Positions 35,235 to 44,217 are shown, counted from the first letter of the stretch. The stretch: DNA of 64,000 nucleotides from 34-65-8 sp963529855 (GCA_963529855.1 CAURZK010000005.1:204886-268885), one strand, 5' to 3'. Translations and numbers: made by a program. Notes: generated by a model not told the origin, from the letters alone.

Positions 35235-36188
35235 ATGCGTAAATCGTTCAGCCGCAAGCGCACGTTGGTTACCGGAGGGGCTGGGTTTCTTGGCTCCCAT
35301 CTGATCGATCGTCTGCTCGACCGCGGCGACGAGGTTCTATGCGTCGACAACCTGTTCACTGGTGACAAGCGCAACCTGGACCACCTGGTCACCAACCCGC
35401 GCTTCGAATTCATGCGGCACGACGTCTGTTTCCCGCTCTATGTGGAAGTCGACGAGATATGGAACCTGGCATGTCCGGCGTCGCCGATCCATTACCAGCA
35501 CGATCCGGTGCAAACCACCAAGACCAGTGTCCACGGCGCGATCAACATGCTGGGACTGGCCAAGCGTCTGGGGTGCCGGATATTTCAAGCTTCGACGAGC
35601 GAGGTCTATGGCGACCCGGCAGTGCACCCCCAGCCCGAGGGGTACTGGGGCAACGTCAATCCGATCGGCATTCGCAGCTGTTACGATGAGGGCAAGCGCT
35701 GTGCCGAAACGCTGTTCTTCGATTATCATCGGCAGCACGGGCTGGACGTGAAGGTCGCGCGCATCTTCAATACCTACGGCCCCAGGATGCACGCCGCAGA
35801 TGGACGGGTGGTGTCCAACTTCATCGTTCAGGCGCTGGCGGGGGAGCCGATCACGATCTATGGCGACGGCCAGCAGACACGCAGCTTTTGCTATGTCGAC
35901 GATCTGATCGACGGCTTCCTGGCATTGATGGACACGGAGAAGGGCTTTCCCGGGCCCGTAAATCTCGGCAATCCGGGTGAATTCACCATTCGTCAGCTGG
36001 CGGAAAAGATCATCGCGATGACCGGTTCCCGGTCAGAGATCGTGGTGCTGCCGTTGCCTGCAGACGATCCGCTGCAGCGCAAGCCGGATATTACCGTGGC
36101 GCAGGAACGCCTGAACTGGTCACCCAAGGTCGACCTGGAAGAAGGTCTGACGCGGACGATCAGTTACTTCTCCGACATCGCCGGATAA
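35235..36188 (+). CDS. UDP-glucuronate decarboxylase family (UDP-xylose synthase-like)
   Basis: 317 residues from ATG 35235, with GGGAGG six bases upstream. TLVTGGAGFLGSHLIDRL opens the Rossmann fold. NLACPASPIHYQ, QTTKTSVHGAINMLGL, STSEVYGDP and CYDEGKRCAETLFFDYHR (Tyr-x3-Lys) are close to the UXS subgroup of extended SDR enzymes, which turn UDP-glucuronate into UDP-xylose. Single gene, plus strand, after a long upstream region. It suggests that xylose, or a sugar made from the same intermediate, is part of the local polysaccharide. Confidence 0.88.
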   Translation: MRKSFSRKRTLVTGGAGFLGSHLIDRLLDRGDEVLCVDNLFTGDKRNLDHLVTNPRFEFMRHDVCFPLYVEVDEIWNLACPASPIHYQHDPVQTTKTSVHGAINMLGLAKRLGCRIFQASTSEVYGDPAVHPQPEGYWGNVNPIGIRSCYDEGKRCAETLFFDYHRQHGLDVKVARIFNTYGPRMHAADGRVVSNFIVQALAGEPITIYGDGQQTRSFCYVDDLIDGFLALMDTEKGFPGPVNLGNPGEFTIRQLAEKIIAMTGSRSEIVVLPLPADDPLQRKPDITVAQERLNWSPKVDLEEGLTRTISYFSDIAG

Positions 36189-36289
36189 CCCCTTCATTAG
36201 CTGACAGCCGTAAAGCGGCTGGCTGTCGCCGTAAGGCAATCTGCCGCGCATGCGATGCTGCCTGCCGCGATACCGCGCGCAAGGCCGGA

Positions 36290-36336
36290 AAGGTTAATGT
36301 GCCGCTCACCAAACCTGTGTGAGCCGACTTAACCTT
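36290..36336. promoter_or_regulatory. Nested inverted repeat upstream of DUF1996 lipoprotein gene
   Basis: AAGGTTAA (36290-36297) pairs with TTAACCTT (36329-36336), and inside it GCTCAC (36304-36309) pairs with GTGAGC (36319-36324). The outer arms are 31 bases apart. It ends 42 bases before the start codon at 36379. It could be a protein-binding site or an RNA structure in the leader. Confidence 0.45.
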
Positions 36337-36378
36337 ACTGTGGGATTGCGGACCCCGAGATTCTTCTTGGGGATTTTC

Positions 36379-37641
36379 ATGAAGAAGCCGGTTTCAGTCG
36401 TCACCACGATTATCGCGTCGATTGCGTTGGTCTCCTGCGGTGGTGGGGGCAGCGGCAGCACTGCGTCCGCACCACCTGCATCCGCGCCGGGCGCGAGCGT
36501 ACCGGCCCCGGCCCCATCTCCCACTCCGACAACGTCGATCGCACCGACCGGTCCGGCGACCAGCAGCACGGGTTTCGTGATTGGCACGAACCGTTCTGCC
36601 GGCTTCCCGCAGCTGGAAGCCATTCCGTCCAATTTCCCCACCCAGGGATTGCTCAAGCCCGCGTGGGGAACGGGGGCCATCCCGGATTTCGAACACGAAA
36701 CGGTCGGGGCCTTCCGGTTCCTGTGCAAGCCCAGCCACCTGTCTTACGACGATCCCATCGTCTACCCCGGCCAACGCGGCAAGGCGCATCTGCACATGTT
36801 CTTCGGCAACACGCTGGCCGATGCGAATTCCGACTATGCATCGCTGCGGACAACCGGCGAAAGCACCTGCAACAACGAACTCAACCGGTCGGCATATTGG
36901 GTTCCGGCCCTGCTCAACGGTCGGGGCCAGGTCATCATGCCCCACCACATCTCCATCTATTACAAGCGCTGGCCCAATTCGCATCCCTACTGCCAGGTGG
37001 AGGGCAAGCCATGCGTCACCCTGCCGCGAGGATTGCGCTACGTGTTCGGCCGCACGATGGACGGCAAGGGCGGGATGCGGACCTATTTCGTGTGCGACGC
37101 CCCGGGGGTTGATCCCAAGCATTGGGAAAACCTGGCGCTTGCTGCCAAGGGTTGTCCGATCGGCGCCCGTATCGGGGCGGTAACCAGCGCCGGTGCGTGC
37201 TGGGATGGCAAGCACCTCGACACGCCCGATCATCGCTCGCACATGTCAGAGGTCGAATACGATCCGCGAACCGGTCACCCCCGCTGTCCCGATACGCATC
37301 CCTACAGGGTGCCCACCTTCCAGGTCGGCGTCTGGTTTACGGTAGACGAGACACTCGACCGGACCGGCGACACCTCGCCAACCGCGCGGACGTGGTATTT
37401 CAGTTCCGACCGTATGAAGAACATGCCGCCACAGACCTCGGGCATGACCTTTCATGCCGACTGGTACGGTGCATGGGACGACAACACCCTCGCAACGTGG
37501 ATCGCCAACTGCATCGAGAAGACACTCAGCTGTTCGGGCGGCGACCTGGGCAACGGGACGCAGATCGCCGCCTCGGCAGCTTACAATCGGACATATCCCA
37601 ATCTGGTCGGAATCCCGGCCGATCCCAAGGACGGCCCGTGA
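36379..37641 (+). CDS. DUF1996 domain lipoprotein
   Basis: 420 residues from ATG 36379 (a longer frame to 36319 lacks support). Lipobox ALVSCGG near residue 20, a Ser/Pro/Ala linker (about 25-65), then the DUF1996 domain: GAFRFLCKPSHLSYDDPIVY, HLHMFFGNT, LNRSAYWVPA, ISIYYKRWP, LPRGLRYVFGRTM and DTPDHRSHMSEVEYDP. It is the paralogue of 9685-10947 and has the same predicted length. The lipid anchor and linker indicate an envelope location. It is followed by GNAT and deacetylase genes on the same strand. Confidence 0.88.
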   Translation: MKKPVSVVTTIIASIALVSCGGGGSGSTASAPPASAPGASVPAPAPSPTPTTSIAPTGPATSSTGFVIGTNRSAGFPQLEAIPSNFPTQGLLKPAWGTGAIPDFEHETVGAFRFLCKPSHLSYDDPIVYPGQRGKAHLHMFFGNTLADANSDYASLRTTGESTCNNELNRSAYWVPALLNGRGQVIMPHHISIYYKRWPNSHPYCQVEGKPCVTLPRGLRYVFGRTMDGKGGMRTYFVCDAPGVDPKHWENLALAAKGCPIGARIGAVTSAGACWDGKHLDTPDHRSHMSEVEYDPRTGHPRCPDTHPYRVPTFQVGVWFTVDETLDRTGDTSPTARTWYFSSDRMKNMPPQTSGMTFHADWYGAWDDNTLATWIANCIEKTLSCSGGDLGNGTQIAASAAYNRTYPNLVGIPADPKDGP

Positions 37642-37805
37642 ACGCCGACACCGGTGCGCAGCGGCAAGCGGAAGTTTGAGCGGCCCCCGCGTTCTGCGGC
37701 CTGGTTCCGCCTCATTGCGGGCCGGTTCCCAGCGCGCGTTTTACAACCCAGGGCCGCCAGTCTAGAAATCCAGCGGATGCCGGAGCGGGATCGGCTGGGG
37801 GCGAG

Positions 37806-38891
37806 ATGGAATTTCGAAGCGTTCTTCTTGGCGAACGCGAGCAGCTACCAAGCCTTCATCCAGAGCTCTATGCCGCGCGCCCCGATCTGATCGTGCCGGC
37901 GCTCGCCGGCAATCCCGAACCTGCTGCGCCGGATTTCCCCTACTTGTTCTACTGCCTCGATGGGCGCCGGGTAGCGGGTCATGTCATGTCGTTTCCCGAT
38001 GTGCTGAACCTTAGCGGACAGTTGCTGCCCTGGGCATGGAGCCTGGGGCTGTTTACCGATCCGGACTATCGCCGGCAGGGTATCGCGCAATCGCTGGTCG
38101 AGAGTCAGGTCCGCGCCTTTGCGGAGCGGGGCATCGTGCGCGGTTCGAGCTTTTCGGCTCCCGCGACGCTGCGGATTTTCACACGGCTGGGATTTTCCAT
38201 GCCCGGATTTGCCCGACGGATGTGCCTTGTCCGGCGGACGCAGCCTTTTCTCCGCCAGCACATTGGCCATCCGGCCGCAGTCCGGCTGGGCGCCCTTGCA
38301 GCGGATACGGCGCTAAGCGTGTGGCGGCTGGCGGCTACCGTGGCAGCCCGCGACACTGCGGCCGAGGCCAGACCCATCGGCCGCGAATACTTTTCGGCTC
38401 TTGTCGATGGGGCGGCAAAGGTGCCGCACAACCAGCATTACTGGGGCAGCGACGCGCAATGGTTTCTCGCCCGGTGCGGGCCGCACGATACCCTCTACGC
38501 CGTCCACAGACCCGGGTCGCAAGACCCGTGCGCCGTGCTCGTCGTGCGCGATCGCCATATCCGCAAACGCCGCCTGGCGGATCGTTATTCCGATTTCCGG
38601 ATGATGTCCGTCATGGCCATGCGGACACTCGATAGCGGACCCGATCTTCCGAGGCGACTGATCGGAGCGGTGACCGGGCTGTTCGCGCAATCGAGTGCCG
38701 ATATCGCCGAAGTGGTGACATCCGATGCCGCCCTCGTTCAAGCGGCGTCTCGGCAGGGATTTCGCCCGCTGGGACAGGGGATGAGCTTCTCGTTCATTGC
38801 GCCGGCAGACAGCCCGTTGCACAACCTGGCGACCAGCCCATCCGACTGGGACCTGTCGCATTTCTGCGGCGATGGCTTCGGGTACGAATAG
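37806..38891 (+). CDS. GNAT family N-acetyltransferase
   Basis: 361 residues. The N-terminal GNAT core shows GLFTDPDYRRQGIAQSLVES with the acetyl-CoA-binding R/Q-x-x-G-x-A motif (near residues 79-98) and a following helix. A second, more divergent half (about 185-340) contains RRLADRYSDFRMMSVM and looks GNAT-like. The start may be ATG 37806; no strong Shine-Dalgarno is seen. Substrate unknown. With the deacetylase downstream it may act on sugars of the polysaccharide; this is inference from position. Confidence 0.75.
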   Translation: MEFRSVLLGEREQLPSLHPELYAARPDLIVPALAGNPEPAAPDFPYLFYCLDGRRVAGHVMSFPDVLNLSGQLLPWAWSLGLFTDPDYRRQGIAQSLVESQVRAFAERGIVRGSSFSAPATLRIFTRLGFSMPGFARRMCLVRRTQPFLRQHIGHPAAVRLGALAADTALSVWRLAATVAARDTAAEARPIGREYFSALVDGAAKVPHNQHYWGSDAQWFLARCGPHDTLYAVHRPGSQDPCAVLVVRDRHIRKRRLADRYSDFRMMSVMAMRTLDSGPDLPRRLIGAVTGLFAQSSADIAEVVTSDAALVQAASRQGFRPLGQGMSFSFIAPADSPLHNLATSPSDWDLSHFCGDGFGYE

Positions 38892-38910
38892 GCGAGGAGA
38901 TGGCAACCAG

Positions 38911-39909
38911 ATGAGCGGTGCACTGCGATCGATCGTTCTTGATGCGGGTGCCGCTGCATTCGGCCTGATGGACCGGCTGACCGGCGGCCCAAGCGCCCGG
39001 GTGCTGATGCGTCACAAGTTTCTGTCGCAGGAGCCGCGCGCAGCGTCACTGGATCGGCTGCGGCGCGAACTCGACTGGCTGGCGTCGGCCTACACCGTAA
39101 TCCCACTTTCTGAATTTTCACGCCGCTTCGCGCAAGGCGATCTGCCTGCCGGGGCGCTTACGTTCACCACCGACGACGTTCATCGCGACGTGTTCGAGGT
39201 ATTCGACGTGTTTCGCGAATGCGGTGTTCCATTGTCGATGTTCGTGCCGATCGGCTGGACTGCATCGCTGCCAGCATCGTTGCAGGGTTCGTTGATAGAA
39301 GCTGTAACATTGTTGCAATGGTACGAAGGCGAACCGGTCACCCTGCCGCTTGGGGAAACTGGGGAAAGCCTCCTGTCGGAGGGCACGCGGGCCGAGCTTA
39401 TCGACTGGCTGATCGGGAATGCCGACGAGGTGACTGACCGTTTGCCCGATCTGTGCGCGCGGATCGCGAGGTTGCCAGGCAGTCATATCAGCCGGCATGT
39501 CGAGCGTACGACATGTGATTGGAGCGAACTCACCGCGATGCACAGTGCCGGGGTAGAAATCGCTTCGCATTCAATAAGTCACCCGCGCATGGCCCGCATG
39601 TCCGCCTGTCGCCAGGCATTCGAGGCGCAGGAAAGCAAGCGCGTGATCGATCAACACTTCGGTCCGTCCGATACCTTCGCATATCCGTACGGCACGCCCG
39701 ACAGCCATAATGACAGCAGCCGCCGTTCGCTCGAACAGGCGGGATATTCCTGCGCTTTTCTGACACATAGCGACGTGGTGACCGGCGCCTCGGCGCCATT
39801 CGCCCTCCCGCGCATCTGCATCCCGGACCGCCCGATCGAACTGGAAGAATTTTGCGCCCGCACCCGCGGCGGCGGGATCCTGAGGCAGCGCCTGAAGGCG
39901 ACAGTCTGA
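38911..39909 (+). CDS. Polysaccharide deacetylase (NodB-like)
   Basis: 332 residues from ATG 38911, with GGAGA at 38896-38900. The longer frame to 38797 overlaps the preceding gene. TTDDVHRD (Asp88, Asp89) and SHSISHPRM (His220, His224) form the metal-binding Asp-His-His set of NodB enzymes, and FAYPYG is the later family motif. No signal peptide is obvious. It would remove N- or O-acetyl groups from sugars. It ends the EPS-type block before the tRNA gene. Confidence 0.82.
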   Translation: MSGALRSIVLDAGAAAFGLMDRLTGGPSARVLMRHKFLSQEPRAASLDRLRRELDWLASAYTVIPLSEFSRRFAQGDLPAGALTFTTDDVHRDVFEVFDVFRECGVPLSMFVPIGWTASLPASLQGSLIEAVTLLQWYEGEPVTLPLGETGESLLSEGTRAELIDWLIGNADEVTDRLPDLCARIARLPGSHISRHVERTTCDWSELTAMHSAGVEIASHSISHPRMARMSACRQAFEAQESKRVIDQHFGPSDTFAYPYGTPDSHNDSSRRSLEQAGYSCAFLTHSDVVTGASAPFALPRICIPDRPIELEEFCARTRGGGILRQRLKATV

Positions 39910-39968
39910 TCCATCGCATGCCGGGACCCGTCCCCGGCGGCAGCACTTTCGACACAAGATAGAAAAGG

Positions 39969-40061
39969 TGGCGGAGACGGAGGGATTCGAACCCTCGGTA
40001 CCGGATTTACCAGTACGACGGTTTAGCAAACCGTTGGTTTCAGCCACTCACCCACGTCTCC
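39969..40061 (-). tRNA. tRNA-Ser (anticodon GCU)
   Basis: On the minus strand GGAGACG pairs with CGTCTCC in the acceptor stem, with G and the encoded CCA at the 3' end (39969-39971). The anticodon loop TTGCTAA, held by ACGGT/ACCGT, gives anticodon GCU for serine codons AGC/AGU. The long variable arm and GGTTCGAATCC T-arm fit class II tRNA-Ser. The 3' end faces the polysaccharide locus. Confidence 0.95.
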
Positions 40062-40276
40062 GCACGACGCATCATGGCTGCGAGGCGCGCGCTATAACCG
40101 GGTCGTTGCATGGCGGCAAGCCAGGAACGGGTGGAGCCGCAAAAAGCTCTGCCGGGCCCACCCGGGACTCGCTTCGGCGCGTTTTGGATTCGGTTCGTCG
40201 CCCGTTCATTGCAGGCGACCTAACAAAGGATTCTCTTGTTTAACGGACATATCCGCGATGCGGATCAGGAGGGACA

Positions 40277-41038
40277 ATGCGCCTCACCACCATAATCGGC
40301 CGTTCACTGGCGGCGTTGATCGGCGCTGGTGCGCTGGCGGCGGCGCCGCTGGCCGCGCAAGGGATCCAGACGGTCGACCCCAACGATCTGGCCATCGACG
40401 GCGACCTTGCCGAACAGCCCGGCGACCAGACCGTCTATAACGAGCCAGCCCCGGTGACGAGTGCGGCTGTGCCGGCCACGGAACAGCAGGCAGCGCCTGA
40501 ATGGTCCGAACCGGGGGCCGTGCCAGCGGAACAGGCAGTCAGCAGCACCGACGGATCCACTTACGGTGAAGATGACCTGATCGGTGCAGCGGAAGGCCTG
40601 TTCGGCAAGGGGGCCGAAGGCCTCGCGCGGATGATCCAGAAGCTGCTGGCCGATCAGGGACAGCCCAACGCCTACATCGTCGGTCGCGAGGCGGGCGGGG
40701 CGTTCATCGTCGGCGCGCGTTATGGCTCGGGTACGCTCCATCACAAGGTCGAAGGCGAGCGCAAGGTATACTGGACTGGCCCGTCCATCGGGTTCGACGC
40801 CGGGGCCAATGCCGCCAATACTTTCGTACTGGTCTACAACCTCTACGACAGTGAAGAATTGTACGAACGCTATCCCGCGGGAGAAGGGCAAGCCTATGTC
40901 GTGGGCGGCGTGACAGCGAGTTACCTGCGAAAAGGCGACACCGTGCTTATCCCCATCAGGATGGGCGCCGGGTTGCGCCTTGGCGTGAACGCTGGTTACA
41001 TGAAGTTCTCAAAAGAGCAGCGCTGGCTGCCGTTCTGA
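40277..41038 (+). CDS. eipA: DUF1134/EipA-family envelope protein
   Basis: 253 residues; ATG 40277 with GGAGGGA five or so bases upstream. Signal peptide to about residue 27 (LAAQ), a Pro/Ala/Glu-rich linker, then the DUF1134 domain (about 95-253): LFGKGAEGLARMIQKLL, GGAFIVGARYGSGTL, VYWTGPSIGFDAGANA, VGGVTASYLRKGDTVL and the closing KFSKEQRWLPF. EipA of Brucella is a periplasmic protein needed for cell-envelope integrity. Terminated by the hairpin at 41072-41105. Confidence 0.9.
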   Translation: MRLTTIIGRSLAALIGAGALAAAPLAAQGIQTVDPNDLAIDGDLAEQPGDQTVYNEPAPVTSAAVPATEQQAAPEWSEPGAVPAEQAVSSTDGSTYGEDDLIGAAEGLFGKGAEGLARMIQKLLADQGQPNAYIVGREAGGAFIVGARYGSGTLHHKVEGERKVYWTGPSIGFDAGANAANTFVLVYNLYDSEELYERYPAGEGQAYVVGGVTASYLRKGDTVLIPIRMGAGLRLGVNAGYMKFSKEQRWLPF

Positions 41039-41071
41039 ACCCTTCGGAAAGTCGCACGAAGCACACTTTGA

Positions 41072-41105
41072 GGGGCCGCAACGGGAATTCCTGTTGCGGC
41101 CCTTT
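41072..41105 (+). terminator. Rho-independent terminator after eipA
   Basis: GGGCCGCAAC (41073-41082) and GTTGCGGCCC (41093-41102) form a 10-base stem with loop GGGAATTCCT, followed by TTT. It stands between eipA and the aminotransferase gene. Confidence 0.85.
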
Positions 41106-41129
41106 CTGCGTCCCGGCATGGCGCGATTC

Positions 41130-42305
41130 ATGCTCGACAGACTCGCACCTCAGGCACCCGATGCGCTACTGGCGCTGATCAAGTTGCACGCCGCCGATAC
41201 GCGGGCGGACAAGATCGATCTGGGCGTGGGCGTATATCGCACCGGGCAAGGCGACACGCCTGTATTTGCGGCAATAAAGGCGGCGGAACGCAAACTGATC
41301 GAGGAGCAGGATAGCAAGTCCTACCTGGGGCCAGAGGGGGACCTGGGTTTCGTTCACGCGCTGATGCCCTACCTGTTTGGTAGCGATGCCACCATGGGCG
41401 GGCGGATCGAGGGGATGCAGACGCCTGGCGGCACGGGTGCGGTGCGGTTGGCGCTGGCGGTGTTGCAACGCGCCGGCGTCACGCAGGTCCACCTGGGCGT
41501 GCCGAGCTGGCCTAACCACGCACAGATCCTGGCTGATATCGGGCTGGAGACTGCAACTTTCGATCATGCACTGGCCGACGGCACTGCCAATCTCGAGGCG
41601 CTGCTCACGGTCATCCGCGATGCGCGCCAGGGCGAGGCGGTTCTGCTGCACGGGTGCTGCCACAACCCGACAGGGATCGATTATACGCCTGACCAGTGGG
41701 CTGAAATCGCGGCTGCGCTTGGCAACAGTCCCATCTTCCCGATCATCGATGTCGCTTACCAAGGGCTCGGTCATGGCATGGAGGAAGACGCCGAAGGGCT
41801 GCGCCGCGTGCTCGCCGCCGTTCCCGAGGCGTTGATCGCCTACAGCTGCGACAAGAATTTCGGGATGTACCGCGACCGGGTGGGCGCCCTCTATGCGATG
41901 GTAGCGCCCGGGGCGGACGTAGATGTCGTGGCCTCAAACCTTAACGCACTGGCGCGCGCTGCCTGGTCGATGCCGCCCGATCACGGCGGCGCCGCCGTAC
42001 GCCTGGTGCTGCGCGATCCGGGGCTCACGACCGAATGGCTGGGTGAGCTGGACATGATGCGCGATCGCATGCGGCAGGTCCGGGCCCAGCTTGCGGCCGC
42101 GGGGAACGCAGGCAGCGTCGACCTGACCCCGCTTGGCACGCAAAACGGATTGTTCTCGATTTTGCCCTTGGGCAAGGATCAGGTCGAACGTCTGCGCAGC
42201 GAGCACGCCATCTACATGGCCGGGTCCGGGCGGATCAACATCGCAGGCCTTCATGACGGCAATATTGGCCGCTTTATCGAGGCGCTGGCTGCGGTCACCG
42301 GCTGA
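41130..42305 (+). CDS. Aromatic amino acid aminotransferase (class I)
   Basis: 391 residues if it starts at ATG 41130 (MLDRLAPQAPDALL, the usual N-terminus); the ATG at 41118 is an alternative, and the TTG further up overlaps the terminator stem. Motifs: KIDLGVGVYRTGQG, YLGPEGDLGF, CCHNPTGIDYT, SCDKNFGMYRDRVG with the pyridoxal-phosphate lysine, and GSGRINIAGL. It is of the AspC/TyrB type and moves amino groups between aspartate or aromatic amino acids and 2-oxo acids. Confidence 0.9.
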   Translation: MLDRLAPQAPDALLALIKLHAADTRADKIDLGVGVYRTGQGDTPVFAAIKAAERKLIEEQDSKSYLGPEGDLGFVHALMPYLFGSDATMGGRIEGMQTPGGTGAVRLALAVLQRAGVTQVHLGVPSWPNHAQILADIGLETATFDHALADGTANLEALLTVIRDARQGEAVLLHGCCHNPTGIDYTPDQWAEIAAALGNSPIFPIIDVAYQGLGHGMEEDAEGLRRVLAAVPEALIAYSCDKNFGMYRDRVGALYAMVAPGADVDVVASNLNALARAAWSMPPDHGGAAVRLVLRDPGLTTEWLGELDMMRDRMRQVRAQLAAAGNAGSVDLTPLGTQNGLFSILPLGKDQVERLRSEHAIYMAGSGRINIAGLHDGNIGRFIEALAAVTG

Positions 42306-42308
42306 AAC

Positions 42309-42866
42309 GTGGATCGCCAGCCGACATTGAACGGCAAGCGGCTGGGCTTGCGGCCACTGGCGGAAGGCGATCGCGAGCCGCTCTACTCGGTCGCATCCGA
42401 CCCATTGCTTTGGGAACAGCATCCGGCCCGGGACCGCTGGCAGCGGCCAGTGTTCGACGCCTTTTTCGATGAAGCGCTGGCGAGTGGCGGCGCGCTTACG
42501 GCTGTCGGGCGGGAGAACAGCGAGCCAATCGGTTCATCGCGATTCGTGTTTTAGCCAAAGCTGGGAGGCACTCCGCTGGAAATCGGCTGGACGTTTCTCG
42601 CCCGCCCCTTATGGGGCACGGGTGCCAACCACGAAATGAAGCGTCTGATGCTTGCGCATGCCTTTGCCTTCGTCGTCCGCGTGGTCTTCCGGATAGGTGC
42701 GGATAACCTCCGCTCGCGGATTGCGTGTGAGCGCATCGGCGGCCGCCTGACCGATGAAATCGAGCGCAGCATTCACGCGGGTCGAGAGGCGGTCCACGTT
42801 GTCTATGAAATCGATCGCGCCAGCTTCGCCAGCGGTCCACTCATGCGCCCTTGCACGCTTCCTTGA
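42309..42866 (+). pseudogene. GNAT acetyltransferase interrupted by an in-frame amber codon
   Basis: The reading starts at GTG 42309, three bases after the aminotransferase stop, with LNGKRLGLRPLAEGDREPLY, and the N-terminal half includes ASDPLLWEQHPARDRW. A TAG lies at 42552-42554. The same frame then continues with EIGWTFLARPLWGTGA, NHEMKRLMLAHAFAF, IGADNLRSRIACERIGG and VVYEIDRASF up to 42866. Both halves belong to one GNAT protein of about 185 residues. There is no frameshift. A sequencing error or true nonsense mutation is possible. The 3' end overlaps the convergent HD-GYP gene by 26 bases. Confidence 0.85.
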
Positions 42867-44112
42867 GCAGCCTTTCCTGCAACTGGCCCACGTTGTCGAT
42901 CGGGAGCTGTGACAGGTCGGCGATCGCTTCAACCGCGTCCTCACCCCAGCATTGCGCCAGGCGAATGTTTTCGCCGCGCACGGGCTTGTGGGCCGCCAGC
43001 GAATAGAACGTTCGCACGACGGGCCGGGCCTGATCATCCGGATCGATGTCGACCACCATGGCAACGCGCCCCGAGCGCAGCTTTACGAAGGCGCCGATGG
43101 GATAGATGCCGACGCTTTCGATGAATGTGCGCAGGATGTCGGGATCGTACTTGGAGCTGTCGGCCGATAGCAGTTCGATCGCTGCCGCCGGATTGATCGG
43201 GGGGCGATTGAACCCTCCATTGACGAGATAATCGAAGTCGTCGCAGATGGCCGCCATCCGAGACAGCCGGTCGATTTCTGCTGCCCGCAGGCCGGCAGGA
43301 TAACCGCTGCCGTCCATCCGTTCGTGATGATTCCGGCATACCATCAGGACATTGTCCGGGATGTCGCCCGCCACGCACAGCATGTCATGTCCGAACAGGA
43401 TGTGCTGGTCGAGCAATTGCTGGCGTAGCGCGCGGTAGTCACCATCCACCGTCTCGAGCGATTCGGGCAGGCGCGCCACACCTACATCCATCAGCAGACC
43501 AGCCATGCCTGCCTCGCGGGTTTCCTGCGACGAGAGGCGCATCCGGCGGGCCAGGGCGATCATCAGTGCGCAAACCGACAATGCGTGGCGATAGGTTTCT
43601 TCCGCATCGCGCTGGCAGCGCAGCAGGCCCGAAAATGCGTGGACGTTGCGCTGCAGCGACCCGTAGATTTCCTCCACCACCGGCTCGACGTCGCCCACGG
43701 CGACTTCCTTGCCCAGCCGGGCCTTGAGGAAAGTCTGCGATATCAGACGGCGGGATCGGTCAGCGGCGGCACGGGCCGCGCCGAATTCCTTGGCCACGCC
43801 CAATGGAGCACTCGGGGTGTTGCGAGGCAACCTGCTGCCTAGCGCTGGCGGCCGCGGAACGGCCCGGCTCAGCTGCGCGGCGGCGGGCATCAGCGGGGTG
43901 GGCGCCGGTTTCGCCTCGACCACCGGCACCGACTTGCCCCGGCTCTCGTCGATGATGACCCCGCGAACCTCGCTGCGGCGCAACGCCTCGATATCGCTGG
44001 CATCGCTCAGCACGAACCGGCGGCGCCAGAAGGGATGCGAGAACCAGTTGCCCTCCAGGCGCTGGATGAACATGCCCAGTTCGACTTCGGAAACGTCAAT
44101 TCGGCGAAGCAT
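42841..44112 (-). CDS. HD-GYP-type phosphohydrolase with altered HD motif
   Basis: 423 residues. N-terminal DUF3391-like part (LRRIDVSEVELGMFIQRL), then a linker and an HD-GYP domain (about 160-370). Metal-ligand residues include His176 (YRHALSV), His242, His262-His263 and the GSGYP loop at 268-272. However the HD motif reads LLMDVGVARLP: His is replaced by Met208, while Asp209 stays. In classical HD-GYP proteins that His binds metal, so cyclic-di-GMP cleavage may be weakened or lost. It lies on the strand opposite to the broken GNAT gene. Confidence 0.88.
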   Translation of the reverse strand: MLRRIDVSEVELGMFIQRLEGNWFSHPFWRRRFVLSDASDIEALRRSEVRGVIIDESRGKSVPVVEAKPAPTPLMPAAAQLSRAVPRPPALGSRLPRNTPSAPLGVAKEFGAARAAADRSRRLISQTFLKARLGKEVAVGDVEPVVEEIYGSLQRNVHAFSGLLRCQRDAEETYRHALSVCALMIALARRMRLSSQETREAGMAGLLMDVGVARLPESLETVDGDYRALRQQLLDQHILFGHDMLCVAGDIPDNVLMVCRNHHERMDGSGYPAGLRAAEIDRLSRMAAICDDFDYLVNGGFNRPPINPAAAIELLSADSSKYDPDILRTFIESVGIYPIGAFVKLRSGRVAMVVDIDPDDQARPVVRTFYSLAAHKPVRGENIRLAQCWGEDAVEAIADLSQLPIDNVGQLQERLLKEACKGA

Positions 44113-44217
44113 TCCAAGTACCCCCTGGCGCGGGGATTTAAGCAGGAATCGCCAAAAATGCGTAAACGGAGGTGCGCTAAGTTACCGTAATGGCGACGTT
44201 ATTGTACAAATGCGACA

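Noticed and set aside
36203..36227. GACAGCC/GGCTGTC hairpin after the UXS gene as a terminator
   Set aside because: The 7-base stem has an alternative inner pairing and no T-run follows, so it is not called.
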